This document shows, one piece after another, positions 51,660 through 61,453 of a stretch of DNA of 64,000 nucleotides (within the stretch, counting starts at the first letter, position 1; each line of letters opens with the position of its first letter). The stretch is taken from NCBI RefSeq assembly GCF_015477775.1, contig NZ_JADLQO010000011.1, positions 124,001-188,000 of the forward strand. The letters run 5' to 3'. The notes below the pieces were generated by a model that had not been told where the DNA came from, ran no database searches, and worked only from the letters and a program-made list of their open reading frames with translations. The translations under genes were made by a program, and so were the position numbers. This stretch comes from Nocardia abscessus (GTDB lineage: Bacteria; Actinomycetota; Actinomycetes; Mycobacteriales; Mycobacteriaceae).

Positions 51660-52679
51660 ATGGCAGGTATCAAGCTCCGACCCCTCGCGCAGCAGGTGGC
51701 CGTCGTCGCCGGCGCATCCAGCGGGATCGGTAGAGAGACCGCGCTTCGGCTGGCCGCCGCCGGAACGAAGGTGGTGGTGGCGGCGCGCAACGAAGCGGGG
51801 CTGGCGACCCTCGTGCGCGAGATCGAGGAAGCCGGTGGGGAGGCTGCGTATGCCGTGTGCGATGTCAGCGATCGGGCTCAGGTCGAGTCTGTTGCCGAGT
51901 TGGCGGTGGCGAGGTTCGGTCGTATCGACACGTGGGTCGCCGTCGCGGCTGTGGTGGTCTACGCGGACTTCGAACACACCACACCCGAGGAGTTTCGTCG
52001 GCTGATGGACATCAACTTCATGGGACAGGTGCACGGGTTCCAGGTGGCGCTCCCGCATCTGCGGCGGGCGGGCGGCGGTGCACTGGTGTCGGTCGGGTCG
52101 GGTGAGACGGTGATCTCCATGCCGCTCAACAGCGCCTATGCCGCGTCCAAACATGCTGTCGAAGGGATGCTGGACGCGCTGCGGCGCGAGCTGCAAGCCG
52201 CGCACACGCCGATTTCGGTGACCAGTATCAAACCGGCCGCGATCAATACGCCGTTCTTCAACAACGGCCGCAACAAGATGGAGGTGAAGCCGAAGGGCGC
52301 CCCACCGTTCTACGACCCGGCTGTGGTCGCCGATTGCGTTCTGTTCGCCGCCGCCCACCCGGCCCGCGATCTCTACGCCGGCGGTTCGGCCAAGCTCATG
52401 AAGGTGACACAGCATCTCACTCCGCGAGTGGCCGACGTCGTTCTGGCCAAGTTCGGTATCCCGATGGAGCAAACGAAGGACGCGGCGACCGAAACCGATG
52501 GCAATCTCTACGAGCCCAGCGGGGACGCACGCGTCCAGGGGGACTTCGGAAAACAAGCGCTGCCGTTCAGTCCCTACACCTGGCTGGCGACCCACCCCAC
52601 CGCACGCCGCCTGCTCTGGGCCGGTGCGCTCGGCGGGCTGGGAACGCGATGGGCCGCCCGCGCAAGGACCGCCGTGTAA
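51660..52679 (+). CDS. SDR-family protein with C-terminal hydrophobic tail
   Basis: This 339-residue SDR has AGASSGIGRE, VVAARNEAG (Arg at the end of beta-2, NADP type) and YAASK; the usual NNAG is replaced by AVAAVV. Residues about 310-330 (RRLLWAGALGGLG) form a hydrophobic tail that could touch the membrane. Such proteins are often annotated as oxidoreductases of unknown substrate. A GGAGGA site precedes the ATG. It is followed at 57 nt by the hydrolase gene, so the pair is probably one operon. Confidence 0.88.
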   Translation: MAGIKLRPLAQQVAVVAGASSGIGRETALRLAAAGTKVVVAARNEAGLATLVREIEEAGGEAAYAVCDVSDRAQVESVAELAVARFGRIDTWVAVAAVVVYADFEHTTPEEFRRLMDINFMGQVHGFQVALPHLRRAGGGALVSVGSGETVISMPLNSAYAASKHAVEGMLDALRRELQAAHTPISVTSIKPAAINTPFFNNGRNKMEVKPKGAPPFYDPAVVADCVLFAAAHPARDLYAGGSAKLMKVTQHLTPRVADVVLAKFGIPMEQTKDAATETDGNLYEPSGDARVQGDFGKQALPFSPYTWLATHPTARRLLWAGALGGLGTRWAARARTAV

Positions 52680-52736
52680 GCACCGACGCACAGTGCGCCC
52701 GACTCGGAAGCTCCGACGCGACGAGAGAGGAAGCTC

Positions 52737-53672
52737 ATGACAACCGACAACATCGAACACGTTCGAATCAAGGCCCTGGCCTGGGATCTCGCGGCCGACA
52801 TCTACTATCCACCGGAATTCGACGCCGAGCGGAAATACACCACCATCATCAGCGCCCATCCGACCGGTAGCTGCAAGGAACAGACCGCGGGCAACATCTA
52901 TGCCACCGCGCTGGCCCAGCGGGGGTTCGTCGCGATCGCCTTCGACGCGAGCTTCCAGGGTGACAGCGGCGGCGAACCGCGCCTGATCGAGGACCCCGGC
53001 TTCCGTGCGGAGGACTTCAGCTACGTCATCGATTACCTGGTCACGCAGCCGTGGGTCGACGAGAACCGCATCGGGGTGCTGGCGATCTGTGGTGGCGGTG
53101 GCTACGCCGTCAGCGCCACCATGACCGAACGCCGCATCAAAGCCCTGGGTACGGTCACCGCCGCCAACGTCGGGCGGCGGATGCTCGAGGGATTCACCGA
53201 ATACGACCCGCTGGGGGCGCTCGAGGCGATGGCCGCGCAGCGCACGGCCGAGGCCCGTGGCCAGGACGAGCAGGTCAACGATCTGCTGCCGCCGTCGCCG
53301 GAAGCTGCCGAGCAGGCAGGTCTGACGGATGTCGACCTGGTCGAAGCGACCGAGTACTACAAGACCGATCGTGGGCGTAAACCCAACGGCCGCACCAGCT
53401 TTCTGTTCTCCCACCAGGCTCGCCTCGTCGGCTGGGACGCGTTCACCCGCGCCGAGATCCTGCTCACCCAGCCGTTGTGCATCGTCGTCGGCGACAAACC
53501 CGGCGCGTTCGGCGCCTACCGCGACGGGTTCGAGCTCTACCAGCGTGCCGCGTCCACCGACAAGGACCTCGTCGTCTTGGAGGGCATGACGCACTACGAC
53601 CTCTACGACAAGCCCGAAGCGGTGTCGCAGGCGTTGGACCGCCTCGTGCCCTTCTTCAAGGACCATCTCTGA
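52737..53672 (+). CDS. Dienelactone-hydrolase-like alpha/beta hydrolase (Cys nucleophile, copy 2)
   Basis: This 311-residue enzyme has the elbow LAICGGGGYAVSA near residue 118 with Cys as nucleophile, ISAHPTGSCKEQ near 38 as the oxyanion region, and EGMTHYDLYDKP near 290 carrying the His. It aligns end to end with the hydrolase at 14089. It would hydrolyse a lactone, ester or thioester. It is the last intact gene of the catabolic island. Confidence 0.87.
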   Translation: MTTDNIEHVRIKALAWDLAADIYYPPEFDAERKYTTIISAHPTGSCKEQTAGNIYATALAQRGFVAIAFDASFQGDSGGEPRLIEDPGFRAEDFSYVIDYLVTQPWVDENRIGVLAICGGGGYAVSATMTERRIKALGTVTAANVGRRMLEGFTEYDPLGALEAMAAQRTAEARGQDEQVNDLLPPSPEAAEQAGLTDVDLVEATEYYKTDRGRKPNGRTSFLFSHQARLVGWDAFTRAEILLTQPLCIVVGDKPGAFGAYRDGFELYQRAASTDKDLVVLEGMTHYDLYDKPEAVSQALDRLVPFFKDHL

Positions 53673-53690
53673 CCTGTGGCTCTGACGTGA

Positions 53691-53727
53691 GAGCCGGGGT
53701 CGGCGCTCCTGCCGCCGAGCCCGGCTC
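53691..53727 (+). terminator. Terminator after the hydrolase
   Basis: An 8-bp stem (53691-53698 with 53720-53727) has a smaller inner stem. It overlaps the end of the LysR remnant. Confidence 0.55.
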
Positions 53728-53977
53728 ATCGGTCCTGTGCCAGCTCGTTCTCGTCGATCGGGCGGGTGAGCAGCTGTTCGATGAGAACCTTCGTGGCAGG
53801 GCTGAATTCGCGGCCGCGGGCGGTGGCGAGGTGGATCCGCCGTTCGGCCCAGGGCTCGGCGAGGTCGAGCGCGGCGACGCGGCCGGTCCATTCGTGGCCG
53901 ACCAGGCATTCCGGTTGCACGGTGACGCCGAGCCCGGCATGCACCACGCTGATGGCGGCGCCACCGCTGCGCATGGA
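53726..53977 (-). pseudogene. Truncated LysR-type regulator (C-terminal end)
   Basis: The frame reads SMRSGGAAISVVHAGLGVTV, then LVGHEWTGRVAALDLAEPW and RIHLATARGREFSPATKVLI, the end of a LysR substrate-binding domain. The DNA-binding domain and about two-thirds of the protein are missing; unrelated sequence begins near 53980. It marks a recombination point. Confidence 0.6.
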
Positions 53978-54645
53978 CGTTGGGACATAATCCAAGGAAG
54001 GTGTACTTCCGTACATTCTGGTTCGAGGACGAGAACCGCACCGCGCTCCGGGCGAGCCTTCTGCGCCACGAGGGTTTGGCAACCGCCATCGTGTCCATGG
54101 CGGAACTTGCCCTCGACATGGCGGAAAACAGCCTCTACGGGCATGCCCAAGATGTGCGCAATACGGGGGACACACAGGTTCGTCCTCGTGCATCACGGCC
54201 TGGCGGACGTCGAGAGCACCGTAACCATGCAGGCAATTACGCTCGACGCGATGCGCGAGACCTGCCGCCAGTCGCTGACAGTGGCTCGTGCCGCGTTCCT
54301 CTATCTCCTCTATCTCATCGCTTTGCTCGAAGTCTTCGAGGCGGGGAAGTCCGCAGCCGGCGGCGTTACCGTGCCGCTATATCTTCCAGATGCCTTCTGA
54401 ATCTGCGTGATCGGCTGGTGTATTGGCTGATCAAGGCCGAACACAGTCTCATGTCCGGCCTTGGGGTGGCAGTTGGATCTATTGGCGGTCAACCCTGTTC
54501 AGTTCGCCTATGGGCGGATTGGGCTCTCGTCGGGTTCGCGCTCGACTGTTCAGCACCGAAATTATGCGGCAGCGATTGCGTCCCACAGGCTCTGTGCCGC
54601 GAGTGCAGCCGCTTCAAGTGAATCGTTCGATGGTAGGGCGCGATC
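53978..54645. other. Gene-poor junction sequence
   Basis: No intact gene is recognised in these 670 bp. Overlapping open frames on both strands lack family resemblance and ribosome-binding sites. One plus frame (about 54180-54400) ends in a hydrophobic stretch (AAFLYLLYLIALLEVFEAG) but has no credible start. Confidence 0.45.
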
Positions 54646-55000
54646 TCAGCGAGATCGGTTGAGCAGTCCCGTCCTGAATGAGGCCCAGTATTCGGCCTGG
54701 TAGACCGCCTCGGAAGGTTGACCCAGCCGCGTCGATACCTCTTTTGACGGTGGCGTTTTGGAGGTGAATTCGACCATCGGAGATGAATCGCTCTGTAATT
54801 GGGCTCTCACCAACCTCGAGACGTTGCCCTGTAGTGTGATGCCGTCCGGATTGTGCAGTCGAGCGCCCTTGAGGCTGAGAGTGTCTCCTACTCGCGCGCT
54901 GATGAGTCGCACTTGCCCAAGCGTTTCCAGCGACGCGGCGAAGAGTGCCCCTTGCTGCCAAGGCGTACTCCGACTTCTCTTCGTTCTCCTTGCCGGGATG
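54646..55000 (-). pseudogene. Fragment of a pentapeptide-like repeat protein
   Basis: The stretch GALFAASLETLGQVRLISAR then VGDTLSLKGARLHNPDGITL resembles repeat proteins of actinobacteria with units of the type VGGxLxLxGAxLxNPDGxAL. Only one to two repeats remain, with degenerate flanks. It is probably a remnant. Confidence 0.4.
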
Positions 55001-55999
55001 GCGCAACACCGCACCAGACATTCTCGAGGTTCCATCGATGCGTGCCGCCCGACCTCACCGGTGTCGCCTCCCATATCAGCCTGCCGGGCTGGACCCCGCC
55101 GGTGGACGGTGTCGCCGGGACGATCACCTTCGCCCCCACTACCGGCTCCGCCGTTGTCGGCCCCGACCAGGGCATCACGGCACGCCACCGCCGACGACGG
55201 CGAAAGTGCCTGCGCCAAAACCGCATCCGTTACCCACGACCAGTGCTCGGGCGCGACGGTGCCGCGTAGCTGACATTGGATCAGTGGAATCGAGTACGCC
55301 TGATATACGGGCGAACGCCAACACGCCTTGCCCGAGCCTGGCCCGGCGACCGATAGACACCGACCGGTCGGCTACACGACGGTTTGAGGTTTGCGCCTGT
55401 GGCACAGTGCATTTCGGTGTCGAAAACCGTTTCCAGATGGTAAAGTGGTTCACGTCACCGTAGCAATACATTCGAAGAGTTCCTGCTGGGATCGATGAAT
55501 GCCGGCAGACAATCACCCCAAAGGTGCGCGGCGCCGATGGGATAGAGCCGTCGATGCCGTTCGGCTCAGTACATCCCGCTGTAGTTGATGGGCCCGCTCC
55601 AGGGTGCTCGTGCAAGTGGAGCGAATGGAGATCGGTGGCAGCGCCACCAATTTCGTCGATGCCGTATGCGTCCGATTGTCGCCGGCCGGCCAGTGGCTGT
55701 GCTGTCACGGGACCGCCGTCGAGTGACAGCCCGTTGGGCTGCTGGCAAGGAGGCGCCGAGATTTCTTTGGAGTCGATGAGCTGTTGATACATGGCCGTCC
55801 TCTGGTTGTATTCAGATGACGTGATGAATCATGCGGATTCAAGTTCGGCACGAAGGTCGACGCGATCAAACTTATCCGACGTGGTGACCTGGCCGATTAT
55901 GACATTTGAATCGCAGATCTTCGCCGTACGACTGTGGTCGTGGGTTGATTTGTTTCGGCGAGTATGTGGTCGACTGGCTAGGGAAAGGCGTGGTTTAGG
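55001..55999. other. Gene-poor stretch upstream of the toxin-like operon
   Basis: One kilobase without a recognised gene. A leftward frame (about 55175-55792) is long enough to code but low in family resemblance. The last 200 bp must hold the promoter of the operon at 56000; no clear -35/-10 pair stands out. Base composition is visibly less GC-rich than in the catabolic island. Confidence 0.4.
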
Positions 56000-58195
56000 G
56001 TGAATGCAGGGCAGACGGATAGCGTCCAGGATGCTCCCGTGCAAGGGGGTGAGAGTGCTCTGGCATGGTCAGCGGCGAATGTACCGAGTTCGGATGCCAG
56101 GAGTACGCGATATGTGACGCGCCGGGCGACGAGTTTCGAACCGTCACGTACCTATCAGCAATCGCTTCAGTTCGAGCTCATCGAAGAAGTGGCGACACCG
56201 AATACGCCGGAACGAGGGCGAGCTGTTCGAATCAGCACTCGTGGCACGGTGCTCGATACCGCCCGCCTACGCCGACCATTCGTGGACGGCCAGTGGGCGA
56301 CGCACTCCATGCTCGCAGGACGGTTCACGCCGGATGGCCTGAAGAACAGTCGTGATCTCGCGCATGACCATCTGAAGGACAACGGTCACATTCTCGAGAA
56401 TTTCGCGATGACCATTCAACCGGCCACTCCGTCCGCAAGTTCAGGAGTTCAGAACGGTAAGGATTGGATCCTCGGTGACTACTCACCGATCACCCACAAC
56501 GAGGCCGAGACTGTCAGCACTTCCACAACCATCGGCGCAAGCGTGGGTTTCTTCGGCGACGTCCCCACGGCAGGGTTGAGCTACGCCTACACAAGCGGTG
56601 CATCGTGGACACTCAAAGACTACGAGTTGGTGGCTGCCGGCGGCACAACAGAGGAGGGCCCGTGGGTTTCCTGGTCGATCAAGCGCAGTCAAGACCGTAG
56701 CGATCCGGACCTAGCTCATTCTGCGCTGTCTCCGCATTTCGAGGCGGTGTTCCATCTGGGGTCCAGCGCGGCAACCGAGCGTTTCTCGGCATTCAATGTT
56801 CTGACGACGGTCACCGTCGACAAAGCGACGAAGAAAGTCTTCTACCTGCCGCTCGACTATCTGTCGTTCGGCTGGCTTATTCCGAATCGATACAAGAAGA
56901 TCGAAGTCGATCACCAGTACCACTTTCCGATGCAATTCGTGCAGTCGTACGTGATCGACTGGGATCGCGGGAAGGTCGACATAATAGGTCCGGACATCTC
57001 GAGAGACGCCGGAGCTCTTGCGTCGATCTTGGCGGTGGAGGAGTTTTCCATTAGTGAACCATATCTGGCAGTAGTTGCTACGACGCCGATGCCGAAGGAA
57101 CTGCACGATCCACCCGCGATGGTACAAGTCGTCGACTATTTCCGCCAAATGGAGGACCAAGGAGAAGGTCACGACATCGGATTGATGTTCGAACTGCCGG
57201 TGGACGGATTGGCCGGGGCAACACAGTTGCCGGACCGCCGCCGGAGATTCCGGTATCGCGGGGAGTCCCCGGTGGGAACCCTGGTGATTCCTCCGGCCGA
57301 TGCGCAAGGAGTCAAGAGCGCGGAGATCGCTATCCCGACCGAACGGCTCGGACAATACTACGACGGCTTCAACATCGACGGTATCAATATCGCTCGATAC
57401 GAGTGGATTCGTCCTCGTCGTTCGGTGATCGTCGATCACGACATAGCCGGCAAGTGCGCCGTGTGGATCGCCCCGCGCGGCTTCCGTGGCGGTGTGTGCA
57501 GCATACCGCCCTCCGGCCCCGGCGGACTCGCCCAGATGTTCGTATCCGACCTGGGGTTACCCGAGGTCCCCGACGCGATCGTCGGCTACTACAAAGGACT
57601 GGCACAAGCCCCCACCCGGTCCTTCGCATTCTGGCGAGACTGCCTCTACACCCTTACTTCACGTATGCGGCCCGGTGACTCTGTCCCGGAGATGAGCCTG
57701 GAAGACCCGGTGCCACTGTCGGTTTTGGCGTACCCGCCGATGAACCGTGATGTGGACTGTGCCTACAGTTTTTACGACACTGTCACCAACACAACCAAAG
57801 TCGTTACCATAAAAGACACCACCGTTTTCACCTGGACCCTCGAGGAGAACGGGAATCTCAGGATCATCGAGGGTGAATCCGACATCATGGTGAACCTCCC
57901 CAGGGTCATCACCACTCTCGACGGCAGGCTCGACGCGGTCATTCCGGTGGCCGGCCCCGAAAGGCATTGGTATGCCTTCGGCGGTCGCATGGTGGCCAAG
58001 ATCGATCAGCACGGCAAGCCGATCGACCAGCTCAAACCCTTCGAGCAGGTCGTCGCCGAGCCGCTTCTCTTCCAGGGGCAACTGAGCCCGGACTATCTGA
58101 TCGACGCCTACGGCCAGATCAGCGTAGAGAAGGAAGGACAGCCCAGCGTGTACGACCTCGTCCTGCATACCCCGTCCAGCTATATACCAGCCTGA
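56000..58195 (+). CDS. Leukocidin/hemolysin-like pore-forming protein with hemopexin-like repeats
   Basis: This 731-residue protein has no signal peptide. Residues about 50-330 follow the leukocidin/alpha-hemolysin plan: a Gly/Ser-rich stem-like segment (TVSTSTTIGASVGFFGD at about 170, AGLSYAYTSGASWTLKDYEL), then WVSWSIKRS, LSPHFEAVFHLG near 245 and a closing strand YVIDWDRGKVDI near 316, in the order seen in LukF/alpha-toxin. The C-terminal half has three hemopexin-like units, each Asp-Ala followed by a hydrophobic strand (PDAIVGYYKG near 523, DVDCAYSFYD near 584, LDAVIPVAGPERHWYAFGG near 644). A role in attacking other cells, with the propeller as receptor-binding part, is inference. The GTG start has only a weak ribosome-binding site (AAAGG). 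Confidence 0.65.
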   Translation: MNAGQTDSVQDAPVQGGESALAWSAANVPSSDARSTRYVTRRATSFEPSRTYQQSLQFELIEEVATPNTPERGRAVRISTRGTVLDTARLRRPFVDGQWATHSMLAGRFTPDGLKNSRDLAHDHLKDNGHILENFAMTIQPATPSASSGVQNGKDWILGDYSPITHNEAETVSTSTTIGASVGFFGDVPTAGLSYAYTSGASWTLKDYELVAAGGTTEEGPWVSWSIKRSQDRSDPDLAHSALSPHFEAVFHLGSSAATERFSAFNVLTTVTVDKATKKVFYLPLDYLSFGWLIPNRYKKIEVDHQYHFPMQFVQSYVIDWDRGKVDIIGPDISRDAGALASILAVEEFSISEPYLAVVATTPMPKELHDPPAMVQVVDYFRQMEDQGEGHDIGLMFELPVDGLAGATQLPDRRRRFRYRGESPVGTLVIPPADAQGVKSAEIAIPTERLGQYYDGFNIDGINIARYEWIRPRRSVIVDHDIAGKCAVWIAPRGFRGGVCSIPPSGPGGLAQMFVSDLGLPEVPDAIVGYYKGLAQAPTRSFAFWRDCLYTLTSRMRPGDSVPEMSLEDPVPLSVLAYPPMNRDVDCAYSFYDTVTNTTKVVTIKDTTVFTWTLEENGNLRIIEGESDIMVNLPRVITTLDGRLDAVIPVAGPERHWYAFGGRMVAKIDQHGKPIDQLKPFEQVVAEPLLFQGQLSPDYLIDAYGQISVEKEGQPSVYDLVLHTPSSYIPA

Positions 58196-58206
58196 GAGGT
58201 GGACGC

Positions 58207-59529
58207 ATGTCAGGCACGTCACCCCGGGAGATCACGCTGTGGTTCGGCCGCCACCCCAATTCGCGCACCGATATCACCGTGACCGTTCGCGATCTCGGCA
58301 ACGGTATCGCCCTACTCGACCGCGACGTCGCAGACCTACTGCACTCGCTACGTATGGACGTCGGCAGTGATATTTATCGAAAGCTTCTCAATCGCAGATA
58401 CCTGCACCGACGCGGGAAGCGCGCATCCGCATGGCCCGGGACGGTCGGATTCGAAAGGTACGGCCGAACGCTACTGGAGATGCTGGTCGAAGACCTGCAC
58501 AGCGGCAGGACGCCGTCCGCGAGGAAGCTGGTCGAATCGTTCTCGAAGTTCACGCCGATCCCCGAGGGGTTCAACCTGTCGACATCGGACACCTACGATC
58601 CGACCCGGTTTCGCGACCAGTGGAAGCGCGATCCGGTCACCGGACGCAACCTCCAGATCCTCGAGCTTCCACCCGGCGACGGCAGATCCTATGGCGAAAA
58701 CAGTGGTGTTCGCGTCATCATCGCCAACGGCGGTGACGTCGCCAATACCGGCGTCATCCCCGGGGATCGCAGCTGTGCCCGTAACTGCCGCGGGACCTGG
58801 TCCATCGTCTCTCTTCCGCACGGTTTGCTCCTGGAAACCGAGGATCGCATCATCCGCCCGGACATCATGCTCGGCACCCTGCTCCGAACCGCCGCCAGCC
58901 TGCAGTCGGGAAGTTACGACGACACCATCGTGGAACTTCCCATCAGAACAGGTCCCCGGAAACGGTATACCCGTGATACCGCACTGTCGTATCTCAGCTC
59001 CTTCGAGATCCTGGGCAACCAGAGCGCGCTGAATTATTACAATCAAGGAAACAGGCGCTCTGCGGGCCATCAATCGCCCGCACCGATACCCGTCACGTGG
59101 ATCGCGGCCGAAGTAGCGGAGAAATTCAACGCTGTCCTGCGAAATGTAACCCACGAACAGACGATGACGGACACCGGTCTCGCCGACCTGATCCACCGAG
59201 CGACCCAGCTAGCCGCCTTGCGAGCCGATACGGCTGAGATCAACGAAGCCCTCCTGAGTACCGAGCGCGGACTCACTCCCCGTATCTCACCAGCGTTCTC
59301 CTCCGGATCGAGCTGGATCTATCAACACCGGCTTCTCGACAATCCTCACCTGCTGACCAGAGCAATCCTCGAAGCGCCGCAACGCTCGGGGCTGCACGAA
59401 AAGCTACTGACGAGCCGTGAGCTGGTGTGGAAGAAGGCTGTCGAACCTATCGTCGGGAACGTACCCGACGCACAGGAGTACATGCGCGACAACATAATCG
59501 GTCTCACGACAACCGGAGCCAACCTCTGA
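58207..59529 (+). CDS. Unrecognised protein, second gene of the toxin-like operon
   Basis: This 440-residue protein starts at the ATG at 58207, 11 nt after the pore-forming gene and just after GAGAGGTGG. No domain is recognised. It is soluble in appearance, with a beta-rich first half (SGVRVIIANGGDVANTGVIP) and a helical second half (TWIAAEVAEKFNAVLRNVTH; HRATQLAALRADTAEINEAL). Two Cys (CARNC) occur near residue 190. Close spacing suggests it works with the pore-forming protein, as a partner, immunity or processing factor; none of these can be shown. Confidence 0.75.
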   Translation: MSGTSPREITLWFGRHPNSRTDITVTVRDLGNGIALLDRDVADLLHSLRMDVGSDIYRKLLNRRYLHRRGKRASAWPGTVGFERYGRTLLEMLVEDLHSGRTPSARKLVESFSKFTPIPEGFNLSTSDTYDPTRFRDQWKRDPVTGRNLQILELPPGDGRSYGENSGVRVIIANGGDVANTGVIPGDRSCARNCRGTWSIVSLPHGLLLETEDRIIRPDIMLGTLLRTAASLQSGSYDDTIVELPIRTGPRKRYTRDTALSYLSSFEILGNQSALNYYNQGNRRSAGHQSPAPIPVTWIAAEVAEKFNAVLRNVTHEQTMTDTGLADLIHRATQLAALRADTAEINEALLSTERGLTPRISPAFSSGSSWIYQHRLLDNPHLLTRAILEAPQRSGLHEKLLTSRELVWKKAVEPIVGNVPDAQEYMRDNIIGLTTTGANL

Positions 59530-59540
59530 AAGTGCACACC

Positions 59541-60299
59541 ATGCCATCCAACTTGCATCAGGTACTGGCCCGAAAAGCCGAACTCCGCCGGCACACCCTG
59601 CTTCCCATCCGGGAAGACCCCGAACCCGAGCAGGCCGAGAAAGGCCTGTTCCCCAGAGACATCGAACTCGTCAGGAATCTCGGACATAGAATCGAGCCTC
59701 TTCTCACCTATTTCGAGCAACACGCCGATGAAATCAGGGAAAATCGCAGGCTCCTCGCCGAGCTACCCTTCGACATCGCCGCACCGATAGATTTCGACGA
59801 GCGCGCTATGCCCCGGACATCCGACATCGCGGTCATCGGAAGGCTGTCAGGCACCGAGAAATTCAGGGGAGAGCCAGGGTACAACGTCCTCTGGGCTGAT
59901 GACTGGTCGATGTTCCTCAACCACCGATGGGTACACGAAGCCATCGACACCGGCCAGATCGTGTTCGTGGCTTCCGATCCGGCCACTCAGTTCTATGACA
60001 CCCCATCCAATGAAACCGAACCACCGGAGACACCATGGGGACGAGCAACGGTCTTCTATAGAGAGTTCCGCAAATTCGAAGATTCAGGCTACCGATATGT
60101 CGAACACGAGAACCGCGAATTCCTCATCCCACCCAGACCCGAATCATACGCAACCGATGAACCGGATCCGAATTCACCAACCACTTCGGCCGACCTGGAC
60201 GCGGCCATGCGCGCCGGAAACGAACATCCCGCCAACGACTATCTCTGGGCTCACCTCCCCGGCTTCGGTACCGGCCCGGCATGGGACCTGCTGAGCTGA
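59541..60299 (+). CDS. Unrecognised protein, third gene of the toxin-like operon
   Basis: This 252-residue acidic protein starts at the ATG at 59541, 11 nt past the previous stop. The N-terminal part is helical (RNLGHRIEPLLTYFEQHADE); the C-terminal part is rich in Trp, Phe and Pro (EPGYNVLWADDWSMFLNHRW near 110). No signal peptide, membrane segment or known family is seen. Its acidity and size would suit an immunity or chaperone-like protein, which is a guess. Confidence 0.72.
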   Translation: MPSNLHQVLARKAELRRHTLLPIREDPEPEQAEKGLFPRDIELVRNLGHRIEPLLTYFEQHADEIRENRRLLAELPFDIAAPIDFDERAMPRTSDIAVIGRLSGTEKFRGEPGYNVLWADDWSMFLNHRWVHEAIDTGQIVFVASDPATQFYDTPSNETEPPETPWGRATVFYREFRKFEDSGYRYVEHENREFLIPPRPESYATDEPDPNSPTTSADLDAAMRAGNEHPANDYLWAHLPGFGTGPAWDLLS

Positions 60300-61035
60300 C
60301 ACAACAACGACCACCGTTACTCCATTTTCGTAGTCCCGCAACGGAGCTGCGGGTGGCCACGCCCGGTTCGACTCGACCTCTCGAGTTGCCGCCCGGCGGA
60401 ATATGGAACCCGATACTGCGCCCCTCGAGTCGCGCGCACCGGCCGCCCCCACGCCCAGCAACGGGCCGCGACAGCGCCAACTGTCTCCGGTGATCTCGCA
60501 TGACAAGATGCGCAGGGGTACAGGAACGCATCAGCGACCAGGGCGTGCTGAACCTGCTGCGGGCAATGCCGCGCGCGAGAGTGATGTAGCAGGGCTCCGT
60601 GCGCCGGGAGTGGACCGGAAGCCGCGCACGGCGGGCCCGCCACATCAAGGCCATGTATTCGACGACGACCGGTGCGGTCGGCGTGAGGCGGGGCAGCCGC
60701 CCACTGCGTCTGGCGCTCCTCGTGATCCAGATAGCCGATCACACTCATCAGGACTGCTGCGCAGATCCGGTCGGGAAGCGGGACGTCCTTCACCCGATCG
60801 GGCGTGGACGGTGACCCGCTCCGCGACCCTTGTATGGGCCAGGTTCTAGCCCGCACGGCGCGCGCCGGCCGGAATACGTCGAGTGCGAGCACTGGCGGAG
60901 TCGTGGCTCGATTACGCGCCGAAGCCGATTTTCGGCGGCGGCTGCTTTCTCCTGTCGACGGTCTCCGAGTTCGATGCGCGGCCAGGGCGAACGAGGTGAA
61001 TCGATCGGCTCCGTGGTCGGGGCCGATCGTGCATC
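60300..61035. other. Gene-poor stretch downstream of the toxin-like operon
   Basis: Overlapping open frames on both strands show no family resemblance, and no strong terminator was seen after the operon. The segment precedes the IS5-like remnant and may include its decayed flank. Confidence 0.4.
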
Positions 61036-61284
61036 ATGTCGTCCGTGGCGACCGCGATCGGTGATCGATACCTGGTTCTGACCGACAAACAGTGGGAACT
61101 GCTGGAGTTGCTGCTGCCGAAGTCCGAGGGCCACGTGAGCCGTAATTTCGCCAACAATCGCTTGGCGGTGGAGGGGATGCTGTATCGGCTGCGTACCAGT
61201 CTGCCGTGGCGGGATCTGCCGGAACATTTCGGGCCGTGGCAGACGGTGCGGAAACGCTACCGCCGCTATGCCGCCGACGGCTAG
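61036..61284 (+). pseudogene. IS5-family transposase remnant (N-terminal)
   Basis: Eighty-two residues match the N-terminal DUF4096 part of IS5-type transposases (LTDKQWELLELLLPKSEGHV, LYRLRTSLPWRDLPEHFG, PWQTVRKRYRRYAADG). A stop follows at the point where the catalytic domain should begin, and none of the DDE region remains. It marks past insertion and deletion beside the toxin-like operon. Confidence 0.8.
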
Positions 61285-61330
61285 GAGCCTTCCTCGAACT
61301 GCACGAGTCCGAGCCTAGCGAAGAACACCA

Positions 61331-61450
61331 TCAGGTCGGTATCTGCCCGAGATATGCTGGCTGACTCGTGGTGTCCGACGACGCGAAGCCGACGCCGGTG
61401 AGGAGTATCGCGGCCGCTGTTGCCGCCGCGGTAGCAAGGATACGGCGCAT
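61331..61450 (-). CDS. Possible 39-residue secreted peptide
   Basis: The frame MRRILATAAATAAAILLTGV plus GFASSDTTSQPAYLGQIPT looks like a signal peptide followed by a very short mature part. It starts 3 nt after another small frame, suggesting coupling. It could also be chance in GC-rich DNA. Confidence 0.3.
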   Translation of the reverse strand: MRRILATAAATAAAILLTGVGFASSDTTSQPAYLGQIPT

Positions 61451-61453
61451 CGC

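Noticed and set aside
55175-55792. A 205-codon leftward frame upstream of the toxin-like operon
   Set aside because: No family resemblance, no ribosome-binding site and irregular composition; kept only as part of a gene-poor stretch.
60124-60892. Overlapping leftward frames of 176-191 codons after the toxin-like operon
   Set aside because: They overlap each other and the end of a better-supported gene, and neither shows a recognisable domain.
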